From NCBI RefSeq assembly GCF_028291725.1, contig NZ_JAQGNT010000063.1:62001-126000 (forward strand): a stretch of DNA of 64,000 nt, written 5' to 3'. The translations under genes and the position numbers were made by a program. How positions within the stretch are numbered: the first letter of the stretch is position 1; the number at the start of each line of letters is the position of its first letter. The notes beneath the pieces were generated by a model. The model saw only the letters and a list, made by a program, of their open reading frames with translations. It did not search any database and had not been told where the DNA came from. Below are positions 49,969 through 57,154 of this stretch, piece after piece. This stretch comes from Hydrocarboniphaga sp. (lineage in GTDB: Bacteria > Pseudomonadota > Gammaproteobacteria > Nevskiales > Nevskiaceae).

Positions 49969-50661
49969 ATGGGCCGTTTTGGAGTCTTGCGTCGGGTCCG
50001 GAAACTCCGGGCTTTCACCGTCGCCGCGCTGGTTCTGGCCGCCCCGCTTGCCGCGGCGAGCGATGCCGACTGGAAACTGGAAAAGGACAAGGACGGCATC
50101 CAGATCTATTCGCGCGCCGTGCCGGGCTGGCAGATCCACGAAGTGCGCGGCGTCACCCGCATCGCGGCCCGGCTCTCCAGCGTCGCCGCGGTGGTCACCG
50201 ACGTGGCGGCGATCCCCGAACTCACCGACGTGGTCGCGCACTCCGAAGTCGAGCATCGCGACAGCGACACGCGCTATCGCGTGTATTCGATGATGAAGAT
50301 GCCCTGGCCGGTCAGCAACCGGGACATCCTCAACGAACGCATGATCGCGCAGGACCCGGCAACGCTGGCGGTCACCGTCACCGACACCGCGACCCAGGAC
50401 CTGATGCCGCTCAAGCCGGACCTGGTGCGGATCGTCAAGTCGCGGCAGCAGTGGACGCTGACACCGACCGCCGACGGCGGCGTGCTGGTGGAAACCCGGC
50501 TGCTGTCCGACCCGGCCGGCCCGATGCCGACCTCGCTGATCAATGCGATGTCGGTGAGCACGCCGTTCAAGACCTTGAGCAAGCTCAAGGAGCTGGTGCA
50601 GCGCCCGGCGTACCGGCAGGCCACGCTGCCCTTCGTCAAGGAAGCGGCGCCGGGCCCGTAA
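49969..50661 (+). CDS. START-domain lipid-binding protein, exported
   Basis: The 230-residue protein has an N-terminal signal peptide (residues 1-31, ending LAAAS) and one START domain (DWKLEKDKDGIQIYSRAVPG, then MPWPVSNRDILNERMI and VSTPFKTLSKLKELV). AGGAGA lies just before the ATG. START proteins bind hydrophobic ligands such as sterols, phospholipids or fatty acids. It probably handles such a ligand in the periplasm, with the divergent TetR protein as its regulator. Confidence 0.88.
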   Translation: MGRFGVLRRVRKLRAFTVAALVLAAPLAAASDADWKLEKDKDGIQIYSRAVPGWQIHEVRGVTRIAARLSSVAAVVTDVAAIPELTDVVAHSEVEHRDSDTRYRVYSMMKMPWPVSNRDILNERMIAQDPATLAVTVTDTATQDLMPLKPDLVRIVKSRQQWTLTPTADGGVLVETRLLSDPAGPMPTSLINAMSVSTPFKTLSKLKELVQRPAYRQATLPFVKEAAPGP

Positions 50662-50680
50662 ACGCACTCCCGGTTTTTTT
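50650..50680 (+). terminator. Rho-independent terminator after the START gene
   Basis: CCGGG (50650-50654) pairs with CCCGG (50669-50673), followed by seven T (50674-50680). The stem begins within the last codons of the gene. Confidence 0.6.
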
Positions 50681-50816
50681 GCCCGGCGCCCGGTCCGGCC
50701 CGCGGTGGGAACGGCGCCGCCCCGGTTACACACCGTAACGTAGCGACATCGACGGGTCATCCCCCAGCAAGGCAAGTGCGGGATGCTGACGGTGCCGGAA
50801 ACAGCCGGCGCGAACC

Positions 50817-51047
50817 GTGCAGATTCCCGTGAAAGCACAAACCGAAAAGAGCAGGCAGTTGGTGGCGACGCCGCAGATCAAACGGTCCCCGCCCCATCCC
50901 GCTATCGACCGGCCCACGCAGGCGGAATACATCGCCTGGCGCATCCACGTGCTGAGTTCACCCGACCAGACCGATGATTGCAGCGGCGACGTACTGCCCA
51001 GCGGCAGCGAGATCCGCGCGCTGCTCAAGGCTGCGCGCCGGCATTGA
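50817..51047 (+). CDS. Doubtful small ORF
   Basis: A 76-residue frame from a GTG codon, with AEYIAWRIHVLSSPDQTDD and SGSEIRALLKAARRH toward the end. The C-terminal half reads like a helical protein and codon use is reasonable. No ribosome site, signal or family pattern is visible, and no ATG is available. It could be a short gene or chance. Confidence 0.25.
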   Translation: MQIPVKAQTEKSRQLVATPQIKRSPPHPAIDRPTQAEYIAWRIHVLSSPDQTDDCSGDVLPSGSEIRALLKAARRH

Positions 51048-51258
51048 GGCTTGCGCTGTCGGCCGGGCCGCTGACACCCAGCGACGCCCCTTTTCGGCCC
51101 ACACGCCACCCAAAACGTCCCGCCACCCGCCTTCAAAGACCCAGGCGCCACCCAAAAAGGGGCGTGCGCCGCACTAAAACACCGGCACGCCGGGCAAAAA
51201 GTCCGAAGCGCCGCCCGCCGAGTCCCACCCGTCGCTCTCCGAACCCGGCCCCTGCCCC

Positions 51259-51304
51259 AAAAAGACCCGCCGGCCGGGTTCCGAATCCGGCGGGCGGGTC
51301 TTTT
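51259..51304. terminator. Strong bidirectional terminator hairpin
   Basis: AAAAGACCCGCCGGCCGG pairs with CCGGCGGGCGGGTCTTTT across an 8-base loop, with A-run and T-run on opposite sides. It lies 38 bp after the stop of the minus-strand gene at 51342-51803 and would terminate it. Confidence 0.8.
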
Positions 51305-51341
51305 ATCCCCATCGCTGCGCGCCGCACCGCGGCGCCGATGA

Positions 51342-51803
51342 TCAGGTGGTGGCAGGCGGCGTGCGCTTGCGCTGGAAGCGCACCGAGATCTCCTTGACCA
51401 GGCCATCCAAACCCTGGCCCTTGCCGGCGATCTTCAGCAGGCCGTAGCCGTCCATGGCAGCGCACATCAGATCGCTGCCCAGCGCCATCTCCGAATCGTC
51501 CGCCTTCTGCATCAGCTTGCTCAGACGCATGAAGCGCGGGCGCAGCGCATCCAGATCGGCAAGATCGCGCTGCGCTTCCGCGACGTCCAGCGTGGGCGGC
51601 ACCACCTGCGGGTTCTGCGCCAGCAGATTGATCGTCTGCCGGCAGAACGCCTCGGACTTGTCGCCCATCTTGTTGAGCTTGCGCCGCTCGTCCGGCTCCA
51701 GCGAAATCAGCGGCTCGAGCTTCTGCTCCAGCGTCGTAAGCAAGGTGTCGATTTCGGCCATATCGGCCGGCGCGAAGTTGAGTGAAATGATGTTCTGTGA
51801 CAT
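51342..51803 (-). CDS. Hypothetical protein, helical, 153 residues
   Basis: ATG 51803 (MSQNIISLNFAP) is preferred over a longer frame; GGAGCTTCCA lies just upstream on the minus strand. The product is soluble and mostly helical, with DTLLTTLEQKLEPLISLEPDERRKLNKMGDKSEAFCRQTI in the N-terminal half and a Lys/Arg tail. I do not recognise a domain. It has no signal peptide. It is followed by a strong terminator and lies just before the cassette region. Confidence 0.75.
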   Translation of the reverse strand: MSQNIISLNFAPADMAEIDTLLTTLEQKLEPLISLEPDERRKLNKMGDKSEAFCRQTINLLAQNPQVVPPTLDVAEAQRDLADLDALRPRFMRLSKLMQKADDSEMALGSDLMCAAMDGYGLLKIAGKGQGLDGLVKEISVRFQRKRTPPATT

Positions 51804-52212
51804 TGGAAGCTCCGTTGTGAGTCGTAGGGTTGATGCGAGGATCGGCGGCGGGTTAGGCCGTGTCACCACGCGGTTCAACGCTAACGGCGGAGCGCGTGTT
51901 CAGTCGGCGAACTGGTTAGCAGTCGGCTGCGAAAGCGAGGACGCTTTGTGAGGTAGTCGACAGATGTAGTGCCGGCAGACGCGCGAGCCTCGCCGCCAAG
52001 CGGCCTATAAGCTGCATTGGTCTGCCTTATCGAATCCCTCAATTACTCCTGATGGCTGTCGCTGGGAGTTCTGCTGTATAACTCGGCGCAGATCATCATC
52101 AGTGCACGCAGAATCAGCTACATGCAAATCCATTGTCCGAGTTATACGGCTCAAGTGCGGCAATTAATTGCCGCACTTGAGCCGTTCTGTTGGCGTTGGA
52201 CCGCAAGAAGCC
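51804..52212. other. Intergenic 409 bp leading into the cassette array
   Basis: The first 265 bp show no gene. At 52076-52086 and 52137-52147 are perfect inverted copies of GTATAACTCGG, and 52146-52185 is a perfect palindrome; both lie just left of the first cassette core site (GTTGGAC, 52195-52201). No integrase gene or attI site is recognisable. Confidence 0.6.
52135..52201 (+). repeat. Possible attC site with a perfect 40-bp palindrome
   Basis: Core-like ends GTCCGAG (52135-52141) and GTTGGAC (52195-52201) flank a perfect 40-bp palindrome at 52146-52185 (ACGGCTCAAGTGCGGCAATT and its exact complement). The right core is a good R' (GTTRRRY). The left core is poor (5/7), and a perfect palindrome lacks the strand-choosing bulges of good attC sites, so this one is less certain than 52555, 53001 and 54020. 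Confidence 0.5.
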
Positions 52213-52620
52213 ATGCGCCATATTGAAAGCTACGTGCACCAGAGCCGAATCGGGGTTTTGGTTGAGTTTGAAGCGGAGACGGTCGTGCCGTTTAAATCTG
52301 AAGGTTTCATCCGGCTGGCTAAGGACGTCGCAATGCACATTGCTTCAGAGTGTCCAGCCGACCTTGCCCACCTTTCAGAGCAGCCGTTCATCAAGGACCC
52401 GGACAAAACGATTGGGGCGCTGCTGAGTCAAGCATCAAATGCATGCTCTGAAACCGTGATAATCACAAGATTCACTCGCTGGTCCTGTGATAGTGCGCCG
52501 AGCGAAGAAACAGCACGCCAGATAAAGAGAGGCCCATCCGCTGGCGGGGAAGCGGTCCAACTATCGGTTCTACCCGACCCGGCCTCCGCGGCTTCGCCGC
52601 TCCAGCCGGGTCGCGGGTGA
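52213..52620 (+). CDS. Miniature elongation factor Ts-like protein (cassette 1)
   Basis: The start is ATG 52213, 11 bp after a core site; the frame upstream crosses the palindrome. Of 135 residues, the first 90 read as EF-Ts core: HIESYVHQSRIGVLVEFEAE (3-22) matches the Tu-binding strand region, RLAKDVAMHIASECP matches the LAKD-AMHIA helix, and EQPFIKDPDKTIGALLSQAS plus VIITRFTRW match the EF-Ts C-terminal block. The UBA domain and about 40 central residues of a short bacterial EF-Ts are absent. The last 20 residues come from the attC site. Role unknown: a decoy or Tu-modulating protein is possible. Confidence 0.7.
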   Translation: MRHIESYVHQSRIGVLVEFEAETVVPFKSEGFIRLAKDVAMHIASECPADLAHLSEQPFIKDPDKTIGALLSQASNACSETVIITRFTRWSCDSAPSEETARQIKRGPSAGGEAVQLSVLPDPASAASPLQPGRG

Positions 52621-52634
52621 ACCGGGCATTGGAC
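52555..52634 (+). repeat. attC site 1 (integron cassette recombination site)
   Basis: GTCCAAC (52555-52561) and ATTGGAC (52628-52634) form the outer cores. The arms between pair imperfectly (CGGTTC-ACCC, GACCCGGC on both strands when folded) with unpaired extra bases and a GGCTTCGCC loop. This is the folded-strand architecture of attC. It is about 80 bp and nearly the same as attC 2. Confidence 0.75.
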
Positions 52635-52640
52635 GGCAAG

Positions 52641-53066
52641 ATGAAGCGATCGACCGTTGTGCTGATTGTAGTCGCGTTGACCTACATCCTAGGCGGACTT
52701 GTAGAGCCATTTGTGCCAAACCCCGGTCAGCCGTTCAATGAAGCCACACTGGTGCAGAACCTCCTGTCGGCAATACTCGGCTTTACCTGGTGCAAGCTGC
52801 ACACGTCAGAGAGAGGAATCGAGGCCCCTGCGGGCTCGGCTTTATTCGTTGGTCTTTTCGCTCCCTTAGGCGTACCTCTTTACTTCTTTCGCTCAATGCC
52901 GTGGAAGAAAGCGGCGACATCAACCTTGAAGGCGGTTGGCTTTCTCGTACTAATTCTGGTGCTATTTGGTGTTGGTGCGGAGATCAGTAGTGCAATTGCC
53001 GTCCAACTATCGGTTCCACCCGTCTCGGCCTCCGCGGCTTCGCCGCTACAGCCGAGCCGCGGGTGA
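52641..53066 (+). CDS. Small multi-pass membrane protein (cassette 2)
   Basis: ATG 52641 lies 6 bp after the attC 1 core. The 141-residue protein has about three to four hydrophobic segments (VVLIVVALTYILGGLV, ALFVGLFAPLGVPLYFF, TLKAVGFLVLILVLFGVG) and a HTSERGIEAPAG loop. No catalytic motif is seen. The stop (53064-53066) and the last 20 residues (VQLSV...ASAASPLQP...) lie in attC 2. Similar small membrane proteins occur in other gammaproteobacterial cassettes, as far as I can recall. Confidence 0.7.
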   Translation: MKRSTVVLIVVALTYILGGLVEPFVPNPGQPFNEATLVQNLLSAILGFTWCKLHTSERGIEAPAGSALFVGLFAPLGVPLYFFRSMPWKKAATSTLKAVGFLVLILVLFGVGAEISSAIAVQLSVPPVSASAASPLQPSRG

Positions 53067-53081
53067 ACCTGGGCGTTGAAC
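53001..53081 (+). repeat. attC site 2
   Basis: GTCCAAC (53001-53007) and GTTGAAC (53075-53081, fits GTTRRRY) bound an 81-bp imperfect palindrome with the same loop and inner arms as attC 1. Most differences lie in the outer stem. The gene of cassette 2 ends inside it. Confidence 0.78.
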
Positions 53082-53196
53082 CTGACAAACATGCACCCCA
53101 GGTATAAAAGCACATCGACGGGTGCGCGTTCGTGGTCGCCACAGAAGCGAGACATCAGCCTAAAATCCAATTTTTCAACCGGCATTTGATAACGCT

Positions 53197-53943
53197 ATGA
53201 AATATCGTTGCGGTCAGTCCCTATTACTTGCAATTACCGTCTGCGGATGCGCGACAAATCCGGAAACCCTAAAGGCGCCAACGGCGATGACCTGCATCGA
53301 CGTAAAAGAGCCCATTTCATTTACCGGGCACTACGGAATTGCGAGTACAGCTTGGACGACAAGGCTAGAGAGGGGACCCTATTGGTCGGAAAAGGAGGAC
53401 GAGAAAGGTACTTTTTACCGCGCGCCTCCGGGTGGAATATCCATTGCGGATGAAAAAGGTGTCGGTATTCCTGGCATGGGCACCACCACGGACGGCGGTT
53501 TTTATGTCCCGAAAGATCCGAAAGATCCGAAAGATCCGATAACGACCTATCGATACTTCACTACGAAGTCAGTCCCAGCCGAGCCCCCGCCCGCTGAGTC
53601 GAATTGCACCACCGTCGGATATTCAAAGGACCCGACCAGCACGAAGGTGAGTTTTGTATCCTTTGCCGTAGGCGGCGCACTTGGTGGTGCGTCCGGCGGC
53701 ATAGTCGGCCGGGCTATAAATCAAGGGAGCAACATAAGCTATGGGCAGTCAGCGGGTGCCGGAGCAGCTGGCGGTTTAGCTGGTGGTTTAATTGTCGCAG
53801 CGATCATTAACGCCGACATAGGCAAGATCACTGGCGGGATGCCGATACAGGATGCACAGTTCGAAGAAAAACTAAAGGCGCTTTCGGTTACGAAAGTGCC
53901 TCTTAAAGAAGTACAGATATCAGAAAGTGAAAAAACTCATTGA
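53197..53943 (+). CDS. Glycine-zipper lipoprotein (cassette 3)
   Basis: The 248-residue protein has a short signal peptide with a lipobox ending in VCGC (Cys18). The middle part is polar with a tandem KDPKDPKDP run (9-bp repeats near 53513-53540). The C-terminal half holds a glycine-zipper membrane-like segment (VGGALGGASGGIVGRAINQ, then GAGAAGGLAGGLIVAAIIN). Such zippers occur in outer-membrane-associated and pore-like proteins. The start is 115 bp after the attC 2 core, longer than in the other cassettes. GC content is lower than the chromosome. Confidence 0.72.
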   Translation: MKYRCGQSLLLAITVCGCATNPETLKAPTAMTCIDVKEPISFTGHYGIASTAWTTRLERGPYWSEKEDEKGTFYRAPPGGISIADEKGVGIPGMGTTTDGGFYVPKDPKDPKDPITTYRYFTTKSVPAEPPPAESNCTTVGYSKDPTSTKVSFVSFAVGGALGGASGGIVGRAINQGSNISYGQSAGAGAAGGLAGGLIVAAIINADIGKITGGMPIQDAQFEEKLKALSVTKVPLKEVQISESEKTH

Positions 53944-54019
53944 GCCGACGTTCTGCTGAAGAGAAGCCCACTTCAATAAGTAAGTGAAGGCGAAACTTAT
54001 CCACTGATATGGCGGCCAC

Positions 54020-54112
54020 GTCCAACATTTCAGTCGAGCGGATGGCCTTTAGGCTTTTGTCATTGAACCCGGTCGGTTGGTGTAGTGGCCACCGCTCACT
54101 TCGGCGTTAGCC
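54020..54112 (+). repeat. attC site 3
   Basis: GTCCAAC (54020-54026) and GTTAGCC (54106-54112) bound a 93-bp site. Inner arms GAGCGG-A-TGGCC and GGCCACCGCTC pair with one extra base, and AGTCGAGCGG pairs with CCGCTCACT with another. Extrahelical bases of this sort are characteristic of attC. The sequence differs from attC 1 and 2, so cassette 3 has a separate origin. Confidence 0.72.
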
Positions 54113-54127
54113 ATTAAGAGAGAGACG

Positions 54128-54628
54128 ATGAAAGCTAAACTTGTTGCTCTGGTACTTATGGTCTTCTCAGCATGCTCGTTTGGAGCTGAGGATCGTCGGA
54201 CTGGCCTCATAAGAGACATAGCTCAGGCCCAAGGCCTGTTACAGGCATTTGAAGGACAGCTAGCCGAGCAACGCAAGGGAGCCCAAGACTTTGGCCGTCA
54301 AGTTTTTGAGAAGATGCTTTCAGAGTCAGGGGGAAAAACAAATCCAGAAGCCCAAAAAGCGTTTGACCGCTTTGTCGATGGTTGCTACCACATGTTCGCA
54401 GCCGATGAGTACTTGGCAACCTGGGTCAGCCTGTATGGAAAATCATTGTCTGAGGAAGATCTCGAACAAATACTGCAGTACTACAAATCTAGTATAGGGC
54501 AGAAGGATGTGGCGGCGTCCCAAGTTGCAACACAGGCTTTTACGGCATGGGCGGTTCAACAGAGCCGGGAGCGCTCCAGTGCACTGCTGTCCCAGCTAAT
54601 GTCCGAGCTACGTGCTGCCAAGAGGTGA
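54128..54628 (+). CDS. Exported helical protein (cassette 4)
   Basis: ATG 54128 lies 15 bp after the attC 3 core and behind an AGAGAGAG ribosome site. The 166-residue product has a signal peptide ending SFGAED (about residue 21) and is then helical, with LLQAFEGQLAEQRKGAQDFGRQVFEKMLSE and a DLEQILQYYKSSIGQKD segment. The second half resembles the DUF2059 pattern (ILQYYKS-G). GC is low. No attC follows; the cassette is cut off by the hydrolase fragment at 54648. Confidence 0.7.
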   Translation: MKAKLVALVLMVFSACSFGAEDRRTGLIRDIAQAQGLLQAFEGQLAEQRKGAQDFGRQVFEKMLSESGGKTNPEAQKAFDRFVDGCYHMFAADEYLATWVSLYGKSLSEEDLEQILQYYKSSIGQKDVAASQVATQAFTAWAVQQSRERSSALLSQLMSELRAAKR

Positions 54629-54647
54629 AGAATCGGCGGGGAATGGC

Positions 54648-54841
54648 TAGTCGAGCGAGCCGCGGATGCTGAGCAGGGCGCCGGGGTATTGGGTGATGGA
54701 GTGGTCCAGGTCGATGCCGCGGAAGCTTTCATAGAAGGCGCGCCAAGTCAGGCTAGCTTGGGAATCGGGCGATTCCTTCAGCAGCCCATCTCCCAAAGCA
54801 ACAAGGGTTTCGGGCTCAAGCGCGGCGATGGCCCGGTGCGA
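54648..54841 (-). pseudogene. Duplicated 96-bp hydrolase fragment
   Basis: 54648-54743 is the same as 57321-57416 except for one base and encodes [20 protein letters not shown] plus 11 residues before a TAG. On its upstream side the frame stays open back to the TGA that ends the 96-residue gene, encoding LEPETLVALGDGLLKESPDS and neighbours, which do not match the hydrolase. It appears to be a recombination scar, not a gene. Confidence 0.75.
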
Positions 54842-55132
54842 TCAGCCTAGCTTCCGGGTCGGCATCGGCGGCGCGGGATACCGGCCCATTTTCGAGTTCC
54901 AGTAAGCCCAGGAACGCCGATCGATGATGCCCGGCGGTGCCTGGTCCAGCACTTCTCTAAAATCGTCCTCGGACACATAGCGCCGCAGCACATTCAGATC
55001 CTCGTGCGTAGCCGAGGCCAGCGCGTAGGCCATGAAACGGATCGGATCGTCCAGCGCCTCGGCGGGCGACTCGAACCAGATCACGCGCCGCGCCACGGCC
55101 TCGGTTTCCGGGGTCAGCGGTATCGGTTTCAT
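54842..55132 (-). CDS. Small partner of the AbiEii-type nucleotidyltransferase
   Basis: The 96-residue soluble protein carries RRVIWFESPAEALDDPIRFM (residues 15-34), a helix VLRRYVSEDDFREVLDQAPPGI and IDRRSWAYWNSKMGRYPAPP. Its ATG overlaps the stop of the nucleotidyltransferase gene (55129-55132). I recall proteins of this pattern beside AbiEii-like genes. It is probably the second component of a toxin-antitoxin-like pair; which of the two is the antitoxin is not certain from sequence. Confidence 0.7.
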   Translation of the reverse strand: MKPIPLTPETEAVARRVIWFESPAEALDDPIRFMAYALASATHEDLNVLRRYVSEDDFREVLDQAPPGIIDRRSWAYWNSKMGRYPAPPMPTRKLG

Positions 55133-55809
55133 CGCTCCAATCCCCTATCTCGCCCGGTGGAGTGCGCAACACCCGGCACGGTCGGCAAGCGATCCAGATC
55201 AACTGACCGCGCCGCCGCCGCCAGCCGATCACGAGTGGCCTGCGGCACCCGCTGGAGATTGCCGTCGTCGAAGAAGGACAAGGCCTTGAGCGTGATTTGG
55301 GGATTGAAAGAGCGGCCGTAAATCGCCTGCGCGCCGGCCAGTGCCAGCGGCAGATTGATACGCCCGTCGGTGAGCATGGCGTCGATGTCGATATAGTCCT
55401 TGGCCTCGGCGCGCTGCTGCACGACGGCGGCTTTTGTACCAGCAAGATCCAGCAGCGAAGCCACTTGCAAGCCATTGTCCGCCGCGATGTGCGGCGGGAC
55501 CAGGCGCTGAATCCCCGGGACACCGAAGAACGACAACTTCACCGGCCCGCCGCGATCAACGATCCCGCTGAGCGTATTGGCTTCCTGCTGCGTCACCGTA
55601 GCCGACGCCAAGAAGGCGATACGCCCGCTCAACTGGGCCGGATCGAAAGCCTTGTTGCCGAAGAAATCGAAATCCACCGACTCGCGGTGCCCCAGATGCA
55701 AGGCGATGGCGGTCCCGCCGTACAACACAAACTCCGGCGGCACCTGGTCGAGCTCGTCCCAAAGCCGGCGTTGCGGCGGCGGCAGAATATGAAGTTGTGG
55801 TGTGAACAT
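55129..55809 (-). CDS. Nucleotidyltransferase of the AbiEii/AbiGii toxin family
   Basis: The 226-residue protein has the AbiEii nucleotidyltransferase signature: FVLYGGTAIALHLGHRESVDFDFF (about residues 27-50), with GG and the DxD metal pair, and later LLDLAGTKAAVVQQRAEAKDYIDIDAML with the conserved Lys and Asp. Members can block growth by modifying tRNA or other targets. It is the first gene of a two-gene unit, whereas in classic AbiE the antitoxin gene comes first. Confidence 0.88.
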   Translation of the reverse strand: MFTPQLHILPPPQRRLWDELDQVPPEFVLYGGTAIALHLGHRESVDFDFFGNKAFDPAQLSGRIAFLASATVTQQEANTLSGIVDRGGPVKLSFFGVPGIQRLVPPHIAADNGLQVASLLDLAGTKAAVVQQRAEAKDYIDIDAMLTDGRINLPLALAGAQAIYGRSFNPQITLKALSFFDDGNLQRVPQATRDRLAAAARSVDLDRLPTVPGVAHSTGRDRGLER

Positions 55810-55927
55810 AGACCCTACCTTTCAAACAACCCTAGCAGAACTCGCCCGTGTTTCAACCGAATTCTGCGATGATCATCCGGCCCAACTTCTCCCGCTACTA
55901 GCGAAGCACGACAACTATGCAAACCCG

Positions 55928-56167
55928 CTACGTATCGAGCATGTCCCATTCGTCGCCGAGCATCCAGCGAATCGCCGACAGCTTGCCATTGATCATGCCC
56001 CACTCGAAATCGGTCCAAGGGCCAAGGTCTTTCTTGCCGTACCGCCTCTCAGTGTTCCTTGCCGCCCTTTGAGCACCTTTCCAGACGTTGCGTTGAATCG
56101 TCTCTGGAGAACCCGCTGCCTTTGGATAAGTTTCCTTGTCAGCGACCGCAATCGTTCCATCCTCCAT
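55928..56167 (-). CDS. Hypothetical 79-residue protein
   Basis: The start is uncertain: ATG 56167 gives 79 residues, TTG 56200 gives 90, and neither has a clear ribosome site. The C-terminal part is distinctive: RYGKKDLGPWTDFEWGMING and KLSAIRWMLGDEWDMLDT. I recognise this as a recurring small-protein pattern without known function. It is soluble and acidic at the end. GC is lower than the flanks. Confidence 0.6.
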   Translation of the reverse strand: MEDGTIAVADKETYPKAAGSPETIQRNVWKGAQRAARNTERRYGKKDLGPWTDFEWGMINGKLSAIRWMLGDEWDMLDT

Positions 56168-56297
56168 GCCGGTGCGAAGGCCCAGTGCCGGTTGTACCAA
56201 ACTTGATGGAACAATAGATCTTCAGCCTTCAGCAGCCTGGAATTTATTGTTAAGGCATGCGACGACGATTGGTCTACTAACCTATTCGGCACCTGGA

Positions 56298-57101
56298 CTA
56301 TTCCTGCAACTGATACCGCTCTCCATCCCATCGCCATTTCATAGTCGAGGAAGTCTTCTTCCGCTCGGCATCCTGCTTGTCGTCTCCGCATTCGATCCAC
56401 TCTTGCTGCTCGTACTTCACGATGATTTCAGGCCATCCTTTGTGGTTGTCGCCATATTGCTGGACGCCTTTGCTTTCCTGCACTTCATAGCAATCGTTAG
56501 AGCTGCTGGGATAATGGGATTCGCTGTCCAGTGACACGCCGAGAACGCTGACTAGCTGGCGCTTGTCGTGACGAATGTACTCGTACCCTTTCCATCCCAT
56601 CCCGAAGCCAGCCCCATCGTGCCCACCGCCGGATCCAATCCGGATCAGAGACACACCATTGGGGAATGTGACCCGTTCGGCGGCGCTGCCGAAATACAGA
56701 ACCGTGGATTCGTCGAATGGGAATCGGCCGCTCGCTATTTCCACCGTGCTGCAACTCGTGACGCTGGGCTGGATCAGTTTCATACGCGGCTCACCCACGC
56801 CGCTCTCGATCAACAACCAAAGCTGCGGTTGGGTGTTCGCAATCGGGAGTGCTTGCTGCGCTTCCGAGCCGGAGATCCAACCGTGCTGCTTGACGATCTC
56901 CGCAGCCATCGTTGCGTCGTATTCTTTGGCGAGGACAGTGGCCAGCACTTCGGACAAACCAGCTTCCGGTGGCTCGCATTCGTTCTCGGCTGAAGCCGCA
57001 TTTCCTGCGGGGCTGAAAACAATGAACGTGATGGCCAACAGAAGGAGTAGTGACCATTGGTTCCGGCCCATTGCTGCCAAAGAGTGAGAATTAATTATCA
57101 T
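56298..57101 (-). CDS. Exported hypothetical protein
   Basis: ATG 57101 (or 57071) gives a product of 267 (257) residues with a signal peptide (QWSLLLLLAITFIVFSPAGN, ending NAASA). The mature protein has five cysteines and aromatic-rich strands (GGGHDGAGFGMGWKGYEYI) and an acidic/polar C-terminus. I do not recognise a domain. GC is lower than the chromosome, matching the other genes of the 54.7-57.1 kb block. Confidence 0.65.
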   Translation of the reverse strand: MIINSHSLAAMGRNQWSLLLLLAITFIVFSPAGNAASAENECEPPEAGLSEVLATVLAKEYDATMAAEIVKQHGWISGSEAQQALPIANTQPQLWLLIESGVGEPRMKLIQPSVTSCSTVEIASGRFPFDESTVLYFGSAAERVTFPNGVSLIRIGSGGGHDGAGFGMGWKGYEYIRHDKRQLVSVLGVSLDSESHYPSSSNDCYEVQESKGVQQYGDNHKGWPEIIVKYEQQEWIECGDDKQDAERKKTSSTMKWRWDGERYQLQE

Positions 57102-57154
57102 GGCTAAGAGCACTCCAGATTCCTTGGCGGCTCCAAGGCATTCCAGATCAGCCG

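Larger units (their letters stand above)
50662..51341. other. Largely gene-free 680-bp stretch
   Basis: It contains a terminator near 50650-50680, one doubtful small frame (50817-51047), a C-rich tract with repeated CCACCC/CCCAAAA motifs (about 51060-51250) and a strong terminator hairpin (51259-51304). No other gene is supported. Confidence 0.6.

Noticed and set aside
52114-52338. Minus-strand 74-codon frame overlapping the EF-Ts-like gene
   Set aside because: It crosses the palindrome and lies antisense to the EF-Ts-like frame; no ribosome site or family pattern.
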